Positions 26,840 through 34,174 of a stretch of 46,925 nucleotides of DNA are shown here, one piece after another. How positions within the stretch are numbered: position 1 is the first letter of the stretch; every line of letters starts with the position of its first letter. The translations under genes were made by a program, and so were the position numbers. Origin of the DNA: Tumebacillus flagellatus (GTDB taxonomy: Bacteria > Bacillota > Bacilli > Tumebacillales > Tumebacillaceae); the NCBI RefSeq assembly GCF_000714935.1, contig NZ_JMIR01000044.1, positions 1 through 46,925 of the forward strand, given 5' to 3'. The notes beneath the pieces were generated by a model, which saw only the letters and a program-made list of their open reading frames with translations, was not told the origin of the DNA and searched no databases.

Positions 26840-26895
26840 TTCTCGTGCGAATCCTTCGCATACGAAATATTAAACGTTTCAGAGGGCTCTGTCAA
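26840..26895 (-). promoter_or_regulatory. Promoter and probable MarR operator of the efflux operon
   Basis: On the minus strand TTGACA (26890-26895) is spaced 17 bp from TAATAT (26867-26872), a near-consensus SigA promoter. An imperfect 12-3-12 inverted repeat (26840-26851 with 26855-26866, 9 of 12 pairs) lies immediately after the -10 over the expected start. The palindrome AAACGTTT (26872-26879) sits at the -10/spacer border, and a related ACGTTTC is at 26821-26827. These are good candidates for binding by the MarR protein encoded in the same operon. Confidence 0.6.
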
Positions 26896-26896
26896 C

Positions 26897-26932
26897 AAAA
26901 ACAGCCGGTTCTTCTTAGGAGAAGAATCGGCT
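26897..26932 (-). terminator. Intrinsic terminator downstream of the zinc/SDR operon
   Basis: A 13-bp stem with one G-U pair (26903-26915 with 26920-26932) and a TAGG loop is followed on the minus strand by GTTTTTG. It ends transcription from the SDR remnant just before the efflux promoter. Confidence 0.85.
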
Positions 26933-26971
26933 ATCTGCAGAGCGGTTTTGAAAGCGTTTTTTCAGAGGGTT

Positions 26972-27334
26972 CTACAGGTCCATCAGCGAGCCGACGTTGA
27001 CGCTGGTGTAGGAGCTGGTCATGTATTTGGAATCGTCGCTGGCGAGGAAGGCGATCACTTTCGAGAGGTCGTCCGGTTGGCCGAGGCGGCCGAACGTCGC
27101 GAGGGTTTCGTCGACGAGCTTTTGCACGTCGGCTTCCACAGTGACGTTGGCTTGGACGGCGTGCGCTTGCCCGCCGGCTTTTTGGATTTCTGCCACGACG
27201 GAGGCTGCCGCTTCCGCATTGCCGACATAGTTGACGATGACGTTGGCGCCTTGGGCGCCCAGTTCGAGGGCGGTCGCTGCGCCGATGCCGCGCCCGCCGC
27301 CGGTGACGATGGCGGTTTTGCCTTGCAGTTTCAT
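26972..27334 (-). pseudogene. Internally deleted short-chain dehydrogenase/reductase remnant
   Basis: The frame is open (120 codons) but holds only the two ends of an SDR of normally about 245 residues. Residues 1-82 carry the NAD(P)-binding TGGGRGIG (11-18) and run to ETLATFG. From residue 83 the sequence continues with RLGQPDDLSKVIAFLASDD, which belongs to the C-terminal end. About 125 residues are missing, including the NNAG strand and the Ser-Tyr-Lys catalytic residues. The deletion is in frame at a point (FGR) where both ends of such proteins share similar codons. It should not be catalytically active. It lies 48 bases after the permease gene with no terminator between. Confidence 0.8.
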
Positions 27335-27382
27335 TTTTGATCTACTTCTTTATCTTCCGTGTCTCTCACTTTTTATCATAGT

Positions 27383-28396
27383 TCAGGACAAGAGGAGATT
27401 GCAAGCGATTCCCAGCAGCAGGGTGGAGAGCAGCGCCATGACGAACGTCCGCACCGTAACCCAACGGGGGAAGACGCGCGGCAGGAGCAACAGGTTGCGG
27501 GCGTCGACCATCTGGCCGATCACGAGAAAACTCAGCACGCCGCCCGTCGTGCTGAGCGGGGCGAGCGAACGGGCGATAAACGAATCCGCTTCCGAGCAGA
27601 GGGAGAGCAGAATGGCGAGCACCATCATCCCGACAACGGAAAAAATGGAATGGTCCGACAGCAGGGAAAGCGCCGATTTCGGCAGCCACGTTTGCAAACA
27701 GGCCGCGACGGCGGCGGAGAACACGACGAACCCGCCGACTTCAAAAAGTTCGAGGACGGCGTGTTCGAGAACGGAGCCGACCACTTGGCGGAAGGAACGT
27801 CGGGAGTGGTGGGCGTGTGCGCCGTGATCGTGATGATGTCCATGGTGCTCATGGTGCTCATGGTGCTCATGGTGCTCATGGTGCTCATGGTGCTCATGGT
27901 GCTCATGGTGCTCGCGGGCCGCCGCCATTTCGATCATTGGCAAGTGCAGATGTGCAGGCGGGCGGGGAATGCTGCGTTTTTTCCGCCGTTCGACGGAGAG
28001 CAGGGTCCACCCGATGGCGATGGAAATCACCAACGTGGCGAAGACGCGCATCCACATCATCTTGGCGTTCAACCCAAACGCCGCATACGTCGCCGCCATC
28101 GTCAGCGGATTGACGACCGGCGCGGACAAAGTAAACGTCATCGCCGCCGAGAGCGGCACGCCCTTGGAAATCAAAGCACGCGCCACCGGCACCGTCCCGC
28201 AATCACACACCGGGAGCACAAATCCGAGCAGAGAAGAGACGACGACAGCGAAGGCTTGGTTTTTTGGCAGGAGGCGCATCAGCACCTCTTGGGAGATCAA
28301 CTCTTGGATCAGAGAGGAAATCAGCACGCCGAGCAGGACGAACGGCAACGATTCCAACACGATGGAGAGAAACAGGGTCTGTGCGGATTGCCACAT
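27383..28396 (-). CDS. UPF0718/DUF318-family permease (YcgR-like) with (EHH)8 metal-binding tract
   Basis: The start at 28396 gives 337 residues; longer frames overlap the upstream gene. The protein has about eight membrane helices in two halves, and the family motif VCDCGTVP holds Cys64 and Cys66. Between the halves lies a cytosolic or extracellular loop with eight consecutive Glu-His-His triplets followed by [12 protein letters not shown], an obvious divalent-metal ligand patch. The gene follows a TIGR03943 gene by 13 bases, the conserved YcgQ/YcgR pairing. With the ZnuA-like gene and Zur-like boxes upstream, zinc or another divalent metal is the likely substrate. Direction of transport is unknown. 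Confidence 0.85.
   Translation of the reverse strand: MWQSAQTLFLSIVLESLPFVLLGVLISSLIQELISQEVLMRLLPKNQAFAVVVSSLLGFVLPVCDCGTVPVARALISKGVPLSAAMTFTLSAPVVNPLTMAATYAAFGLNAKMMWMRVFATLVISIAIGWTLLSVERRKKRSIPRPPAHLHLPMIEMAAAREHHEHHEHHEHHEHHEHHEHHEHHGHHHDHGAHAHHSRRSFRQVVGSVLEHAVLELFEVGGFVVFSAAVAACLQTWLPKSALSLLSDHSIFSVVGMMVLAILLSLCSEADSFIARSLAPLSTTGGVLSFLVIGQMVDARNLLLLPRVFPRWVTVRTFVMALLSTLLLGIACNLLLS
27842..27913. repeat. Eight perfect 9-bp tandem repeats coding for (EHH)8
   Basis: The unit ATGGTGCTC occurs eight times without a mismatch. Read on the minus strand each copy is GAG CAC CAT (Glu-His-His). Because the unit is three codons long, gain or loss of copies keeps the frame. Confidence 0.97.
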
Positions 28397-28409
28397 GAGA
28401 GAGGTCGCC

Positions 28410-29303
28410 TCACTTTGATACGGGTTTGCCCAGATACGGGATTTTCGGTTCGTCAATCGGCTTGACGTTTTTGGCGATGACGGCAGGCTTTTTCTTGGAC
28501 ATCTGGTACCATGCGATCGGCACAATTTCATCGGCGTCCGCAATCTCGCGCAACGACAGCGTGCCTTCCACCGTCAGCCACTGGTCGTTTTTGTACTTGT
28601 CGGCGTCCTTCCACTCCACCGTCACGCCAAGGGGGGTGGCGTCGGCGGTGCAACAGGAGATCATGTAGCGCAGAAGCACCAGACGATTTTGGGGCCAGCC
28701 CGGCGGATGGTAGACGAAGCCGGTATATTGGTAGGTTTGGTTGTAGTAGTACTCCGGCGCAACCAAGATGTTGAACATCAGCTCATCAAGCGGCAGATCG
28801 GACCCAACTGGGCGGTGAACCGGTTTTTCATACTCGCCGCCGTCCGCGTGGGGGACGGTCGAGAGGTCGACAAGGTCGTCGGAGGGAGCAGATTCCTGGG
28901 CTGCGGGTTGTGTTGCTTTTTGCGAAACGGCTTCCACAGGCGGGCGCGGGGTGTTTTTCAAGGCGGTCGTGAGCATGGCGGTGCCCAGCGCGTGTGTCGG
29001 CAGCACGAGGCCGACCACGACGGGAGCGGTCAGGACGAGCCAGCGCAAACCCGGTTTGACGCTGTGTGAATGCCCGTGATGGTCATGCTCCTGAACAGGA
29101 CGAAAGATCCGGCTCAACGTAAAAAACGTAAGCACTCCGAAGACGCCTGCCGTGATCCACAACAGAACAACTAGGTAAGGGGCGACGAGCGCGTACACAC
29201 CGCCCGTCACCAAGAACTTCAGCAGAAAAATCGTAAACCCTAAGAGAATCACGCCTTGCACAAAAGTCCCCGCTTCAAACTTTGGGCTTTTCATCGCGCT
29301 CAT
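28410..29303 (-). CDS. TIGR03943/DUF1980 family protein (YcgQ-like)
   Basis: The 297-residue protein has two pairs of N-terminal membrane helices and a cytosolic histidine cluster, HDHHGHSHS, between them. The soluble C-terminal domain carries the family signature [16 protein letters not shown] with a Cys-Cys pair. The family occurs beside UPF0718 permeases and COG0523 metallochaperones and is thought to work in metal handling, though the mechanism is not established. GTGAGG lies 6 nt before the ATG. The ZnuA-like gene ends six bases upstream and the permease starts 13 bases downstream. Confidence 0.85.
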   Translation of the reverse strand: MSAMKSPKFEAGTFVQGVILLGFTIFLLKFLVTGGVYALVAPYLVVLLWITAGVFGVLTFFTLSRIFRPVQEHDHHGHSHSVKPGLRWLVLTAPVVVGLVLPTHALGTAMLTTALKNTPRPPVEAVSQKATQPAAQESAPSDDLVDLSTVPHADGGEYEKPVHRPVGSDLPLDELMFNILVAPEYYYNQTYQYTGFVYHPPGWPQNRLVLLRYMISCCTADATPLGVTVEWKDADKYKNDQWLTVEGTLSLREIADADEIVPIAWYQMSKKKPAVIAKNVKPIDEPKIPYLGKPVSK

Positions 29304-29309
29304 CTCGCC

Positions 29310-30308
29310 TCACTTCGCCGGAACCAAGAGTGATTTTTTCAATGCTTCCAAGTTGCGCTCCATCACCGACACGTAATCGAGATGTTGTGCTTGCTCTTCG
29401 TCCGACAGCCCTTCCAGCGGATCGAGGACTTCGGTGGTGCAGCCGATTTCCTGCGCTACCCTCTCCGCAACTTTCGGAGAGACCAGCGATTCAAAGTAGA
29501 TCACGGGCGTCGCATGGCTTTTGGCGAGTTTCACGACGTCGGCGACTTGCGCGGTGGTCGGTTCCACTTCGGGGTTGAGGCCGGAGATCGGAATTTGTTG
29601 CAGGCCGTAGCGCTTCGCCAAATAGCCGAACGCGGCGTGCGACGTAACGAATTCCTTGCGCGGGGCCGTGGAAGTGACAGCGCGGTAGGACTTGTCGAGG
29701 TTCTGCAACCGTTGCTGATACGCTTCGCCGGACGCTTGGTACGCGGCGGCATGGGCAGGGTCGACTTCGGCGAGCGCTTTTTCAATCGTGCTCACTTGCT
29801 GTTCGGCGAGCACAGGGTCCAGCCAGACGTGCGGGTCGAGCTGAGCCTCGCCCGGATGCGCGGACGATCCTTCCTCCTCAAATTCCCCTTCCAGCAACGG
29901 CAGCCCCTTCGAGGCTTCGACGATTTTCAAGTGGTTGAGGTTCAAGCTTTGCAGGGTTTTGTCCACCCAGCCTTCCAGCCCGGCACCGTTATAGATGAAG
30001 ACATCCGCTTTTTGAATCTTGATCAAATCTTGCGGCGTCGGCTCCCAGTCGTGCGGTTCAACGTTCGACGGGATCAAGAGGGTCACGTCCGCTTGATCGC
30101 CCGCGATCTGCTTGGCAAAGTCGTACATCGGGTAGAAAGTGGTGACGATCTGCAATTTGCGGTCCTCTGAGCCTGTCGCGGACGAAGCGGCGGACGTGGT
30201 TGCGGCATCCGATTTCGGCACCAGTTTGGATGCGGAGCCGCACCCGGTCGCGGTCGTCAAGATCACGGCCAGCGCCAAGAGGCTGCTTGTTTTTTTCCAG
30301 GTAGGCAT
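29310..30308 (-). CDS. ZnuA/AdcA-like zinc-binding lipoprotein
   Basis: This is a cluster 9 metal-binding protein of an ABC importer, 332 residues, with a lipobox ending at Cys23 (ATGC). Metal ligands are visible: His86 in EPHDWEP, His160 in LDPHVWLDP, His224 in TSHAAFGYL and an acidic residue in YFESLVSPK (Glu273). The His-rich flexible loop usual in ZnuA is reduced to an acidic GEFEEEGSSAHPGE. No ZnuB permease or ZnuC ATPase gene is adjacent. It must use components encoded elsewhere or hand zinc to the downstream membrane proteins. AGGAGG precedes the ATG. Confidence 0.9.
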   Translation of the reverse strand: MPTWKKTSSLLALAVILTTATGCGSASKLVPKSDAATTSAASSATGSEDRKLQIVTTFYPMYDFAKQIAGDQADVTLLIPSNVEPHDWEPTPQDLIKIQKADVFIYNGAGLEGWVDKTLQSLNLNHLKIVEASKGLPLLEGEFEEEGSSAHPGEAQLDPHVWLDPVLAEQQVSTIEKALAEVDPAHAAAYQASGEAYQQRLQNLDKSYRAVTSTAPRKEFVTSHAAFGYLAKRYGLQQIPISGLNPEVEPTTAQVADVVKLAKSHATPVIYFESLVSPKVAERVAQEIGCTTEVLDPLEGLSDEEQAQHLDYVSVMERNLEALKKSLLVPAK

Positions 30309-30323
30309 GTATGGAGAACCTCC

Positions 30324-30346
30324 TAAATCAGAATAATTTCGTTTTA
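30324..30346 (-). promoter_or_regulatory. Zur-like box 1 (start-site/leader position)
   Basis: The 23-bp stretch matches the recalled B. subtilis Zur box (7-1-7 core TCGTAATNATTACGA with AT-rich arms) at about 18 of 22 informative positions. It lies between the predicted transcription start and the ribosome-binding site of the ZnuA-like gene. Confidence 0.6.
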
Positions 30347-30358
30347 TGTGTTGTCACC

Positions 30359-30387
30359 AGCATACAGAAAGTGCACCCGTATGTAAA
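30359..30387 (-). promoter_or_regulatory. SigA-type promoter of the zinc operon
   Basis: On the minus strand TTTACA (30382-30387) is spaced 17 bp from TATGCT (30359-30364). The -35 hexamer lies inside Zur-like box 2, and the start site is expected near 30352, next to box 1. Confidence 0.6.
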
Positions 30388-30406
30388 TAGTAATATTTCT
30401 GATTTG
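30384..30406 (-). promoter_or_regulatory. Zur-like box 2 (overlapping the -35)
   Basis: A second 23-bp stretch matches the same consensus at about 17 of 22 positions and shares AAATCAGAA with box 1. Bound Zur at this site would cover the -35 element. Confidence 0.55.
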
Positions 30407-30413
30407 TGGATTC

Positions 30414-30442
30414 TTGTGCAAGAAGCGAAGTTCGGATAAGCT
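30414..30442 (+). promoter_or_regulatory. Promoter of the nucleotidyltransferase-like/methyltransferase gene
   Basis: TTGTGC (30414-30419) is spaced 17 bp from TAAGCT (30437-30442). It is divergent from the zinc promoter and starts eight bases from Zur-like box 2. Confidence 0.45.
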
Positions 30443-30484
30443 AGAACGAGGAAAAAAAGTACGCACGCTGAGGTGACTGCATCC

Positions 30485-31672
30485 ATGGCACACTTGCAAT
30501 GGCATTTGGTACATACGCTCGTTTCCGCGCTGGAAGCGGCGAGCATTTCTTATATGTTGGTGGAAGAGTCGGCGCTGTGGGCGCAAGGGGTCGACGGGAT
30601 TGAGCCTGCGACGTTGAAGGTGGAGATTCAGTGGGACCAGTTTCCGGACGCGCGGGATCTGTTTGCGAAGTATGACCCGCAGGAGGACGAGGGCAAGGGC
30701 TGGTCGAGCCTCGCTTTTGCGGTGGAGGGCATGCCGGTCGAGGTGATCTGCCGCTACAACACCGTGATCGTAACGAACGTCGACCGCTGGAGTGTCCTGC
30801 ACGACGAGCGCAAGGTCTACGTGAAGTCGTTTGACTTTTACCGCCGCGAATGGGGGGCGGACGACCCGCGCACGGTGTTGATCACGGCGTTTCTGCGCAA
30901 ACTTCAGCGCGAGCACAGCCGGATCAACGAAGCCGCGTGGAACCAGAGCACGTACGACGCGTGGGTGCATCGCTACGGCATGCCTGCGGAATCGGCGGAA
31001 TGGATTCGAAGAGACCCACATGCGCGGCTGGCCCCGCTGAATCCCTATCTGGGCGATCTGCGCGGGAAGAAAGCGGTCAACCTGTTGGGCTCGCACGGAG
31101 CGAAGGGGATCGCGATGGCGCTGCTCGGAGCGGACGCCGCCGTCGTGGACATTTCGATGGAGAACGCCGCGTATGCCAAGGACGTGGCACGGGAAGCGGG
31201 CGTGGAGTTGCATTACATCGTGTCGGACGTGCTGGAGATGCCGCCGGAAGAGTTGAGCGGGGATTATGATCTGGTGTTGATGGAGCTTGGGATCTTGCAT
31301 TACTTCATCGACCTGTTTCCGCTCGGGGACGTGGTGCGCAAGTTGTTGAAGCCGGGTGGGCGGTTTGTGCTGCACGACTTCCATCCGATTTCCACGAAGC
31401 TGATCACGTCGAAAGGCAAGAAGCACAAAGTGACGGGCAACTACTTCGAGAGCGGCTTCGAGGAAGCGGACGTGGCGTACGGCAAGCACTTCCCGGACAA
31501 CCGCGATCTGAAAAAAGTACGCCATCGCAAATGGACTCTCGGGGAGATCGTCACGGCGTTTGCACAGTCGGGGTTGGTGATTCGGCTGCTGAGCGAGGAA
31601 GCGAACACGAAGGTGGACGATATCGGGCTGCCGAAGACGTTTACGCTTGTGGCGGAGAAGGCGGGAGAGTAA
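30485..31672 (+). CDS. Nucleotidyltransferase-like domain fused to a SAM-dependent methyltransferase
   Basis: The ATG at 30485 follows GAGGTGA by 8 nt, while the GTG at 30473 is part of that site. The 395 residues fall into two parts. The first 130 or so (SYMLVEESALWAQGVDGIEP and later GMPVEVICRYN) look like a nucleotidyltransferase-fold domain of the kind that also handles antibiotics, but the catalytic G-S...D-x-D pattern is not clear. Residues from about 185 form a class I methyltransferase with AVNLLGSHGAKGIAMALLGA as the SAM loop, VVDIS at the end of strand 2, and LVLMELGILHYF as motif IV. The acceptor is unknown. Confidence 0.75.
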   Translation: MAHLQWHLVHTLVSALEAASISYMLVEESALWAQGVDGIEPATLKVEIQWDQFPDARDLFAKYDPQEDEGKGWSSLAFAVEGMPVEVICRYNTVIVTNVDRWSVLHDERKVYVKSFDFYRREWGADDPRTVLITAFLRKLQREHSRINEAAWNQSTYDAWVHRYGMPAESAEWIRRDPHARLAPLNPYLGDLRGKKAVNLLGSHGAKGIAMALLGADAAVVDISMENAAYAKDVAREAGVELHYIVSDVLEMPPEELSGDYDLVLMELGILHYFIDLFPLGDVVRKLLKPGGRFVLHDFHPISTKLITSKGKKHKVTGNYFESGFEEADVAYGKHFPDNRDLKKVRHRKWTLGEIVTAFAQSGLVIRLLSEEANTKVDDIGLPKTFTLVAEKAGE

Positions 31673-31734
31673 GGAAGGATGCGAATGAAAGTTGCGACGT
31701 CCTCGTTGGGAGTCGGAGGGGGAGCGAATCTGCG

Positions 31735-32388
31735 ATGAAGAGGGAGACGATGATCTCCGCACGGGAAGAACGGACGCTGCGGCAGATGTTTGACGAGATT
31801 GCGGAGAGCTTCCGCGTGCCGGACTTGCTCCCGGACAGCGCCCGCATGGTTTTTTTATTGGAGAGCCCGCACACGCAAGAGTTGGCGCACGGCGTGCCGG
31901 TCGCAGGACTGTCGGGCGGCTCGATGGCGAAACATCTCTTGGGAACGGGCGGCAAGCTCGGGCCGGTGGTTGGGCAGGACCCGGAGCGGTACGGAATCGG
32001 GCTGATGAACGTCTGCCCGATCCCGATGCAGACGGCGGCGTATGCGAACGATGCACAGCTTAGGCCGGAGGAGTACGGTGATTTTTTTCCGCTGCTGGAA
32101 GGGCTTCGGGCGAGCCGGAAAAAAGGCTTGGAGCCGTCGCGGTGGAGTGAACTCCAAGCGTTGATCATGGACCACCTCCGCGAACGACTGCAAACGCTCG
32201 TCAACCGCCGCATCACCCTCGTCCCGTGCGGAGCGTTCGCGCAGAAGTATTTCCAACTCGCGGGGGTGACGTCCCCGAACTGGAACGTGCTGACGGACGT
32301 GCCGCATCCTTCGTTTAACAACTGGGATAAGGAGCGCTACCAAGGGAAGATTGCGGAAGTGGTGGCGACGTATCGCGGAGAGGCATGA
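31735..32388 (+). CDS. Uracil-DNA glycosylase superfamily-like protein
   Basis: A GGAGGGGGAG stretch lies 10 nt before the ATG at 31735; an ATG five codons later is an alternative. The 217 residues show the pattern of UDG-like proteins: VFLLESPHTQEL near the N-terminus where motif 1 would be, GIGLMNVCPIPMQ in the middle, and HPSFNNW near the end as a motif 3-like histidine. The canonical GQDPY of UNG is absent, so base-excision activity is doubtful. It is 62 bases behind the methyltransferase gene and probably co-transcribed with it. Confidence 0.65.
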   Translation: MKRETMISAREERTLRQMFDEIAESFRVPDLLPDSARMVFLLESPHTQELAHGVPVAGLSGGSMAKHLLGTGGKLGPVVGQDPERYGIGLMNVCPIPMQTAAYANDAQLRPEEYGDFFPLLEGLRASRKKGLEPSRWSELQALIMDHLRERLQTLVNRRITLVPCGAFAQKYFQLAGVTSPNWNVLTDVPHPSFNNWDKERYQGKIAEVVATYRGEA

Positions 32389-32432
32389 AGGTATAAAGTC
32401 ATAAAGTCATGAAGGCATGAAGGCATGAAAAA
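32385..32432. repeat. Six degenerate 8-bp tandem repeats at the 3' end of the UDG-like gene
   Basis: Units of the form ATRAAGKY (ATGAAGGT, ATAAAGTC twice, ATGAAGGC twice, ATGAAAAA) follow one another from the stop codon to the terminator stem. They look like a small slippage-prone microsatellite. Confidence 0.8.
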
Positions 32433-32461
32433 AGCCAGTACCCTTGAGGGCTGGCTTTTTC
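32428..32461. terminator. Bidirectional terminator
   Basis: AAAAAGCCAG (32429-32438) pairs with CTGGCTTTTT (32451-32460), with an inner CCC/GGG stem. It closes the plus-strand gene pair and the converging minus-strand small gene ending at 32464. Confidence 0.85.
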
Positions 32462-32463
32462 CC

Positions 32464-32571
32464 TTACTCTTCTATTCGTAAAAACGCCTCCACCAACACA
32501 TCGGCTCGTTCCAATTCCTCGCGAATCCGCAGCGCACGAATCCTGCGAGGGTTCATGCGTCCTTTGTTCAT
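32464..32571 (-). CDS. Small basic peptide (35 aa) coupled to the GyrI-like gene
   Basis: A 35-codon frame encodes MNKGRMNPRRIRALRIREEL, followed by a helical acidic end (ERADVLVEAFLRIEE). Its ATG lies seven bases after the stop of the upstream GyrI-like gene, and the GGAAGGGG that ends that gene serves as ribosome-binding site. A terminator follows immediately. The sequence predicts one amphipathic helix with a basic N-terminal half. No family was recognised. Position, spacing and terminator argue that it is translated. Confidence 0.55.
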   Translation of the reverse strand: MNKGRMNPRRIRALRIREELERADVLVEAFLRIEE

Positions 32572-32578
32572 TCCGGTG

Positions 32579-33061
32579 TTACCCCTTCCGAATCGGCACC
32601 CAAATCTCGTACGCATTCTCCGCGCGTTCCTTCTCGTGGAGAGTCGGGTTGTAGCGTTCATCGTACCGCTCAAAGCGCAGCACCGACGTATCTTGCGCAT
32701 ACCCGTTCTGCGCCAACCAGCCGAAGACCGCTTGGTACGTGGCAGGCACGGTCGACATCGGGCCTTGGTGGGTGAAGACGGCGTACTCGGTGGACGGGAG
32801 CGTGAAGCCGACCATGCCGACGGGGATGGCCGTGAACGCTTCCACTTCGACGGCGAGGAACTCCGTGTACATGCGGTGCTCGAAATTCTCATCGCTCACG
32901 CCGTACTGCACCGACGGAGCGATCACGCCCGGAATTTCCTCGATCCGCGGCATGTACTTCTCCCACAGCTTCGGCATCTCCACCCCCAACAGCTGGAACG
33001 GGCCGGAGAAGTACATGCCGATCAAATGCTTCTGCCGCATCGTTTTCAATTCGGGTTGCAT
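32579..33061 (-). CDS. GyrI-like / AraC effector-binding-domain protein
   Basis: The start at 33061 yields 160 residues, the size of a stand-alone GyrI-like (SOUL/Rob effector-binding) domain. Supporting features are the early segment KHLIGMYFSGPF and paired strands such as VEAFTAIPVGMVGFTLPSTE and YAVFTHQGPMSTVPATYQAV, the typical 'xVFxHxGPxxxxxxTxxxI' element. Such proteins bind lipophilic small molecules; some hydrolyse them and others act as gyrase inhibitors or drug sensors. AGGGTG precedes the ATG, and a run of eight T residues (A on the plus strand) lies between. Confidence 0.8.
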   Translation of the reverse strand: MQPELKTMRQKHLIGMYFSGPFQLLGVEMPKLWEKYMPRIEEIPGVIAPSVQYGVSDENFEHRMYTEFLAVEVEAFTAIPVGMVGFTLPSTEYAVFTHQGPMSTVPATYQAVFGWLAQNGYAQDTSVLRFERYDERYNPTLHEKERAENAYEIWVPIRKG

Positions 33062-33108
33062 GAAAAAAAACACCCTTTCTCCTTGGTAATCGCTTGGCAA
33101 CCATTCCC

Positions 33109-33117
33109 AATATAACA
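33109..33117 (-). promoter_or_regulatory. Extended -10 promoter of the GyrI-like gene
   Basis: On the minus strand TGTTATATT gives an extended -10 with TATATT. The -35 region is weak. Confidence 0.4.
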
Positions 33118-33154
33118 CAAATGAGGATGTTTTTTGACAGAATCATTCAAATCC

Positions 33155-33183
33155 TTGTTCGACTTGTAATTGGAAGGTAAGAT
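33155..33183 (+). promoter_or_regulatory. Promoter of the esterase gene
   Basis: TTGTTC (33155-33160) is spaced 17 bp from TAAGAT (33178-33183), 35 bases before the esterase start codon. Confidence 0.5.
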
Positions 33184-33218
33184 GAGGGTGAAACTTCCAT
33201 TTTAAGGAGGACTCTCCC

Positions 33219-34133
33219 ATGTACGAAACGGAACTGCTCTCCGATGTGCAATACGGGGAAGGCGACGGCCATCCCTTGTTTCTCGATATCGTCCGCCCGC
33301 TCGGTGCGCCGGCGCACCCCCTGCCGGTCATCGTCTACATTCACGGCGGCGGCTGGATGTTTGGCGACAAAGCGGCAAGCGGCGGCAAGCTGAACAGCCT
33401 GTACGCGAAGCAGGGGTTTTTTACCGTCAGCCTCAACCACCGCCCTTCCAAAGTCGCGCCGTTCCCCGCGCAAATCCATGATGTGAAAGCGGCGATCCGC
33501 TGGCTGCGAGCCAACGCGGACACGTACGGCATCGACCCGAACGCCATCGGCGTCTGGGGGCATTCCTCCGGCGGACATCTGGCGGCGCTCTTGGCGACGT
33601 CCGGCGATGTGCCGGAACTCGAAGGCAACAGCGGCTCGCCGGGCTACTCGTCCCGCGTCCAAGCCGCCTGCGTCTCGGCAGGCCCCGTCGACTTGCTGCG
33701 GATGGGCGGCTGGCACGACCTGCCCGATTCGCCGGAAGCGGTGCTCTTGAACGCCAAGTACGCCCAAGACAACCCGGATCTCGCCAAAGTTGCCAACCCG
33801 ATCACCTATATCAACGGTGACGAGCCGCCCGTCCTGATCCTGCACGGCGACCAAGACTGCATCGTTCCGGTCAACCAAGCGGAACTGCTCTTCCACGCCC
33901 TGACCGACGTCTCGCTCGTCCGCATCAAAGGCGGCGATCATGATGATTACAACGGCGGCAACCTCGTCATGGACGACGTTTTGCATCTGGTGCTGAGTTT
34001 CATGAAACGCAACCTCCTCGGCCCGAAGCCGACGCCGGAGGAAGTCCAAGCCCGCCGCGAACCGATGGAGCGCGCCGTGCAGTCGATGTATGAAAAAGCG
34101 GAGCAAGACCTCAAGCGCGTGATCGAAAACTAA
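33219..34133 (+). CDS. Alpha/beta hydrolase (HSL/BD-FAE-type carboxylesterase)
   Basis: The 304-residue protein has the oxyanion-hole motif HGGGW (42-46) and nucleophile Ser116 in GHSSGG, with probable acid Asp213 (HGDQD) and His241 (GGDHDD). This is the arrangement of the hormone-sensitive-lipase and BD-FAE groups, which cleave short acyl or acetyl esters. There is no signal peptide, so it acts in the cytosol. AAGGAGGA precedes the ATG. It is monocistronic, with its own promoter and terminator. The polar helical C-terminal tail after about residue 260 is longer than usual. Confidence 0.9.
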   Translation: MYETELLSDVQYGEGDGHPLFLDIVRPLGAPAHPLPVIVYIHGGGWMFGDKAASGGKLNSLYAKQGFFTVSLNHRPSKVAPFPAQIHDVKAAIRWLRANADTYGIDPNAIGVWGHSSGGHLAALLATSGDVPELEGNSGSPGYSSRVQAACVSAGPVDLLRMGGWHDLPDSPEAVLLNAKYAQDNPDLAKVANPITYINGDEPPVLILHGDQDCIVPVNQAELLFHALTDVSLVRIKGGDHDDYNGGNLVMDDVLHLVLSFMKRNLLGPKPTPEEVQARREPMERAVQSMYEKAEQDLKRVIEN

Positions 34134-34140
34134 GTGCACA

Positions 34141-34174
34141 AAAAAAGAAGCCCGCTCACTGGGGCTTCTTTTTT
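34141..34174. terminator. Bidirectional terminator with minus-strand stop codon in the loop
   Basis: AAAAAAGAAGCCC (34141-34153) pairs with GGGCTTCTTTTTT (34162-34174). The TGA of the minus-strand gene (34156-34158) lies in the loop. Confidence 0.92.

Noticed and set aside
27625-27906. Frame beginning with repeated MST triplets on the minus strand
   Set aside because: It is the 9-bp repeat of the permease gene read in another frame, and it conflicts with the conserved permease.
27842-27913. CRISPR-like array
   Set aside because: The units are 9 bp, contiguous and without spacers, and they encode Glu-His-His in frame.
31531-32388. Longer UDG-like protein starting inside the methyltransferase gene
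   Set aside because: The N-terminal part is an out-of-frame reading of the methyltransferase end; a good ribosome-binding site lies at 31715-31724.
32579-33118. Longer GyrI-like protein starting at 33118
   Set aside because: The extra 19 residues are coded by the promoter and ribosome-binding region. The ATG at 33061 matches the domain start.
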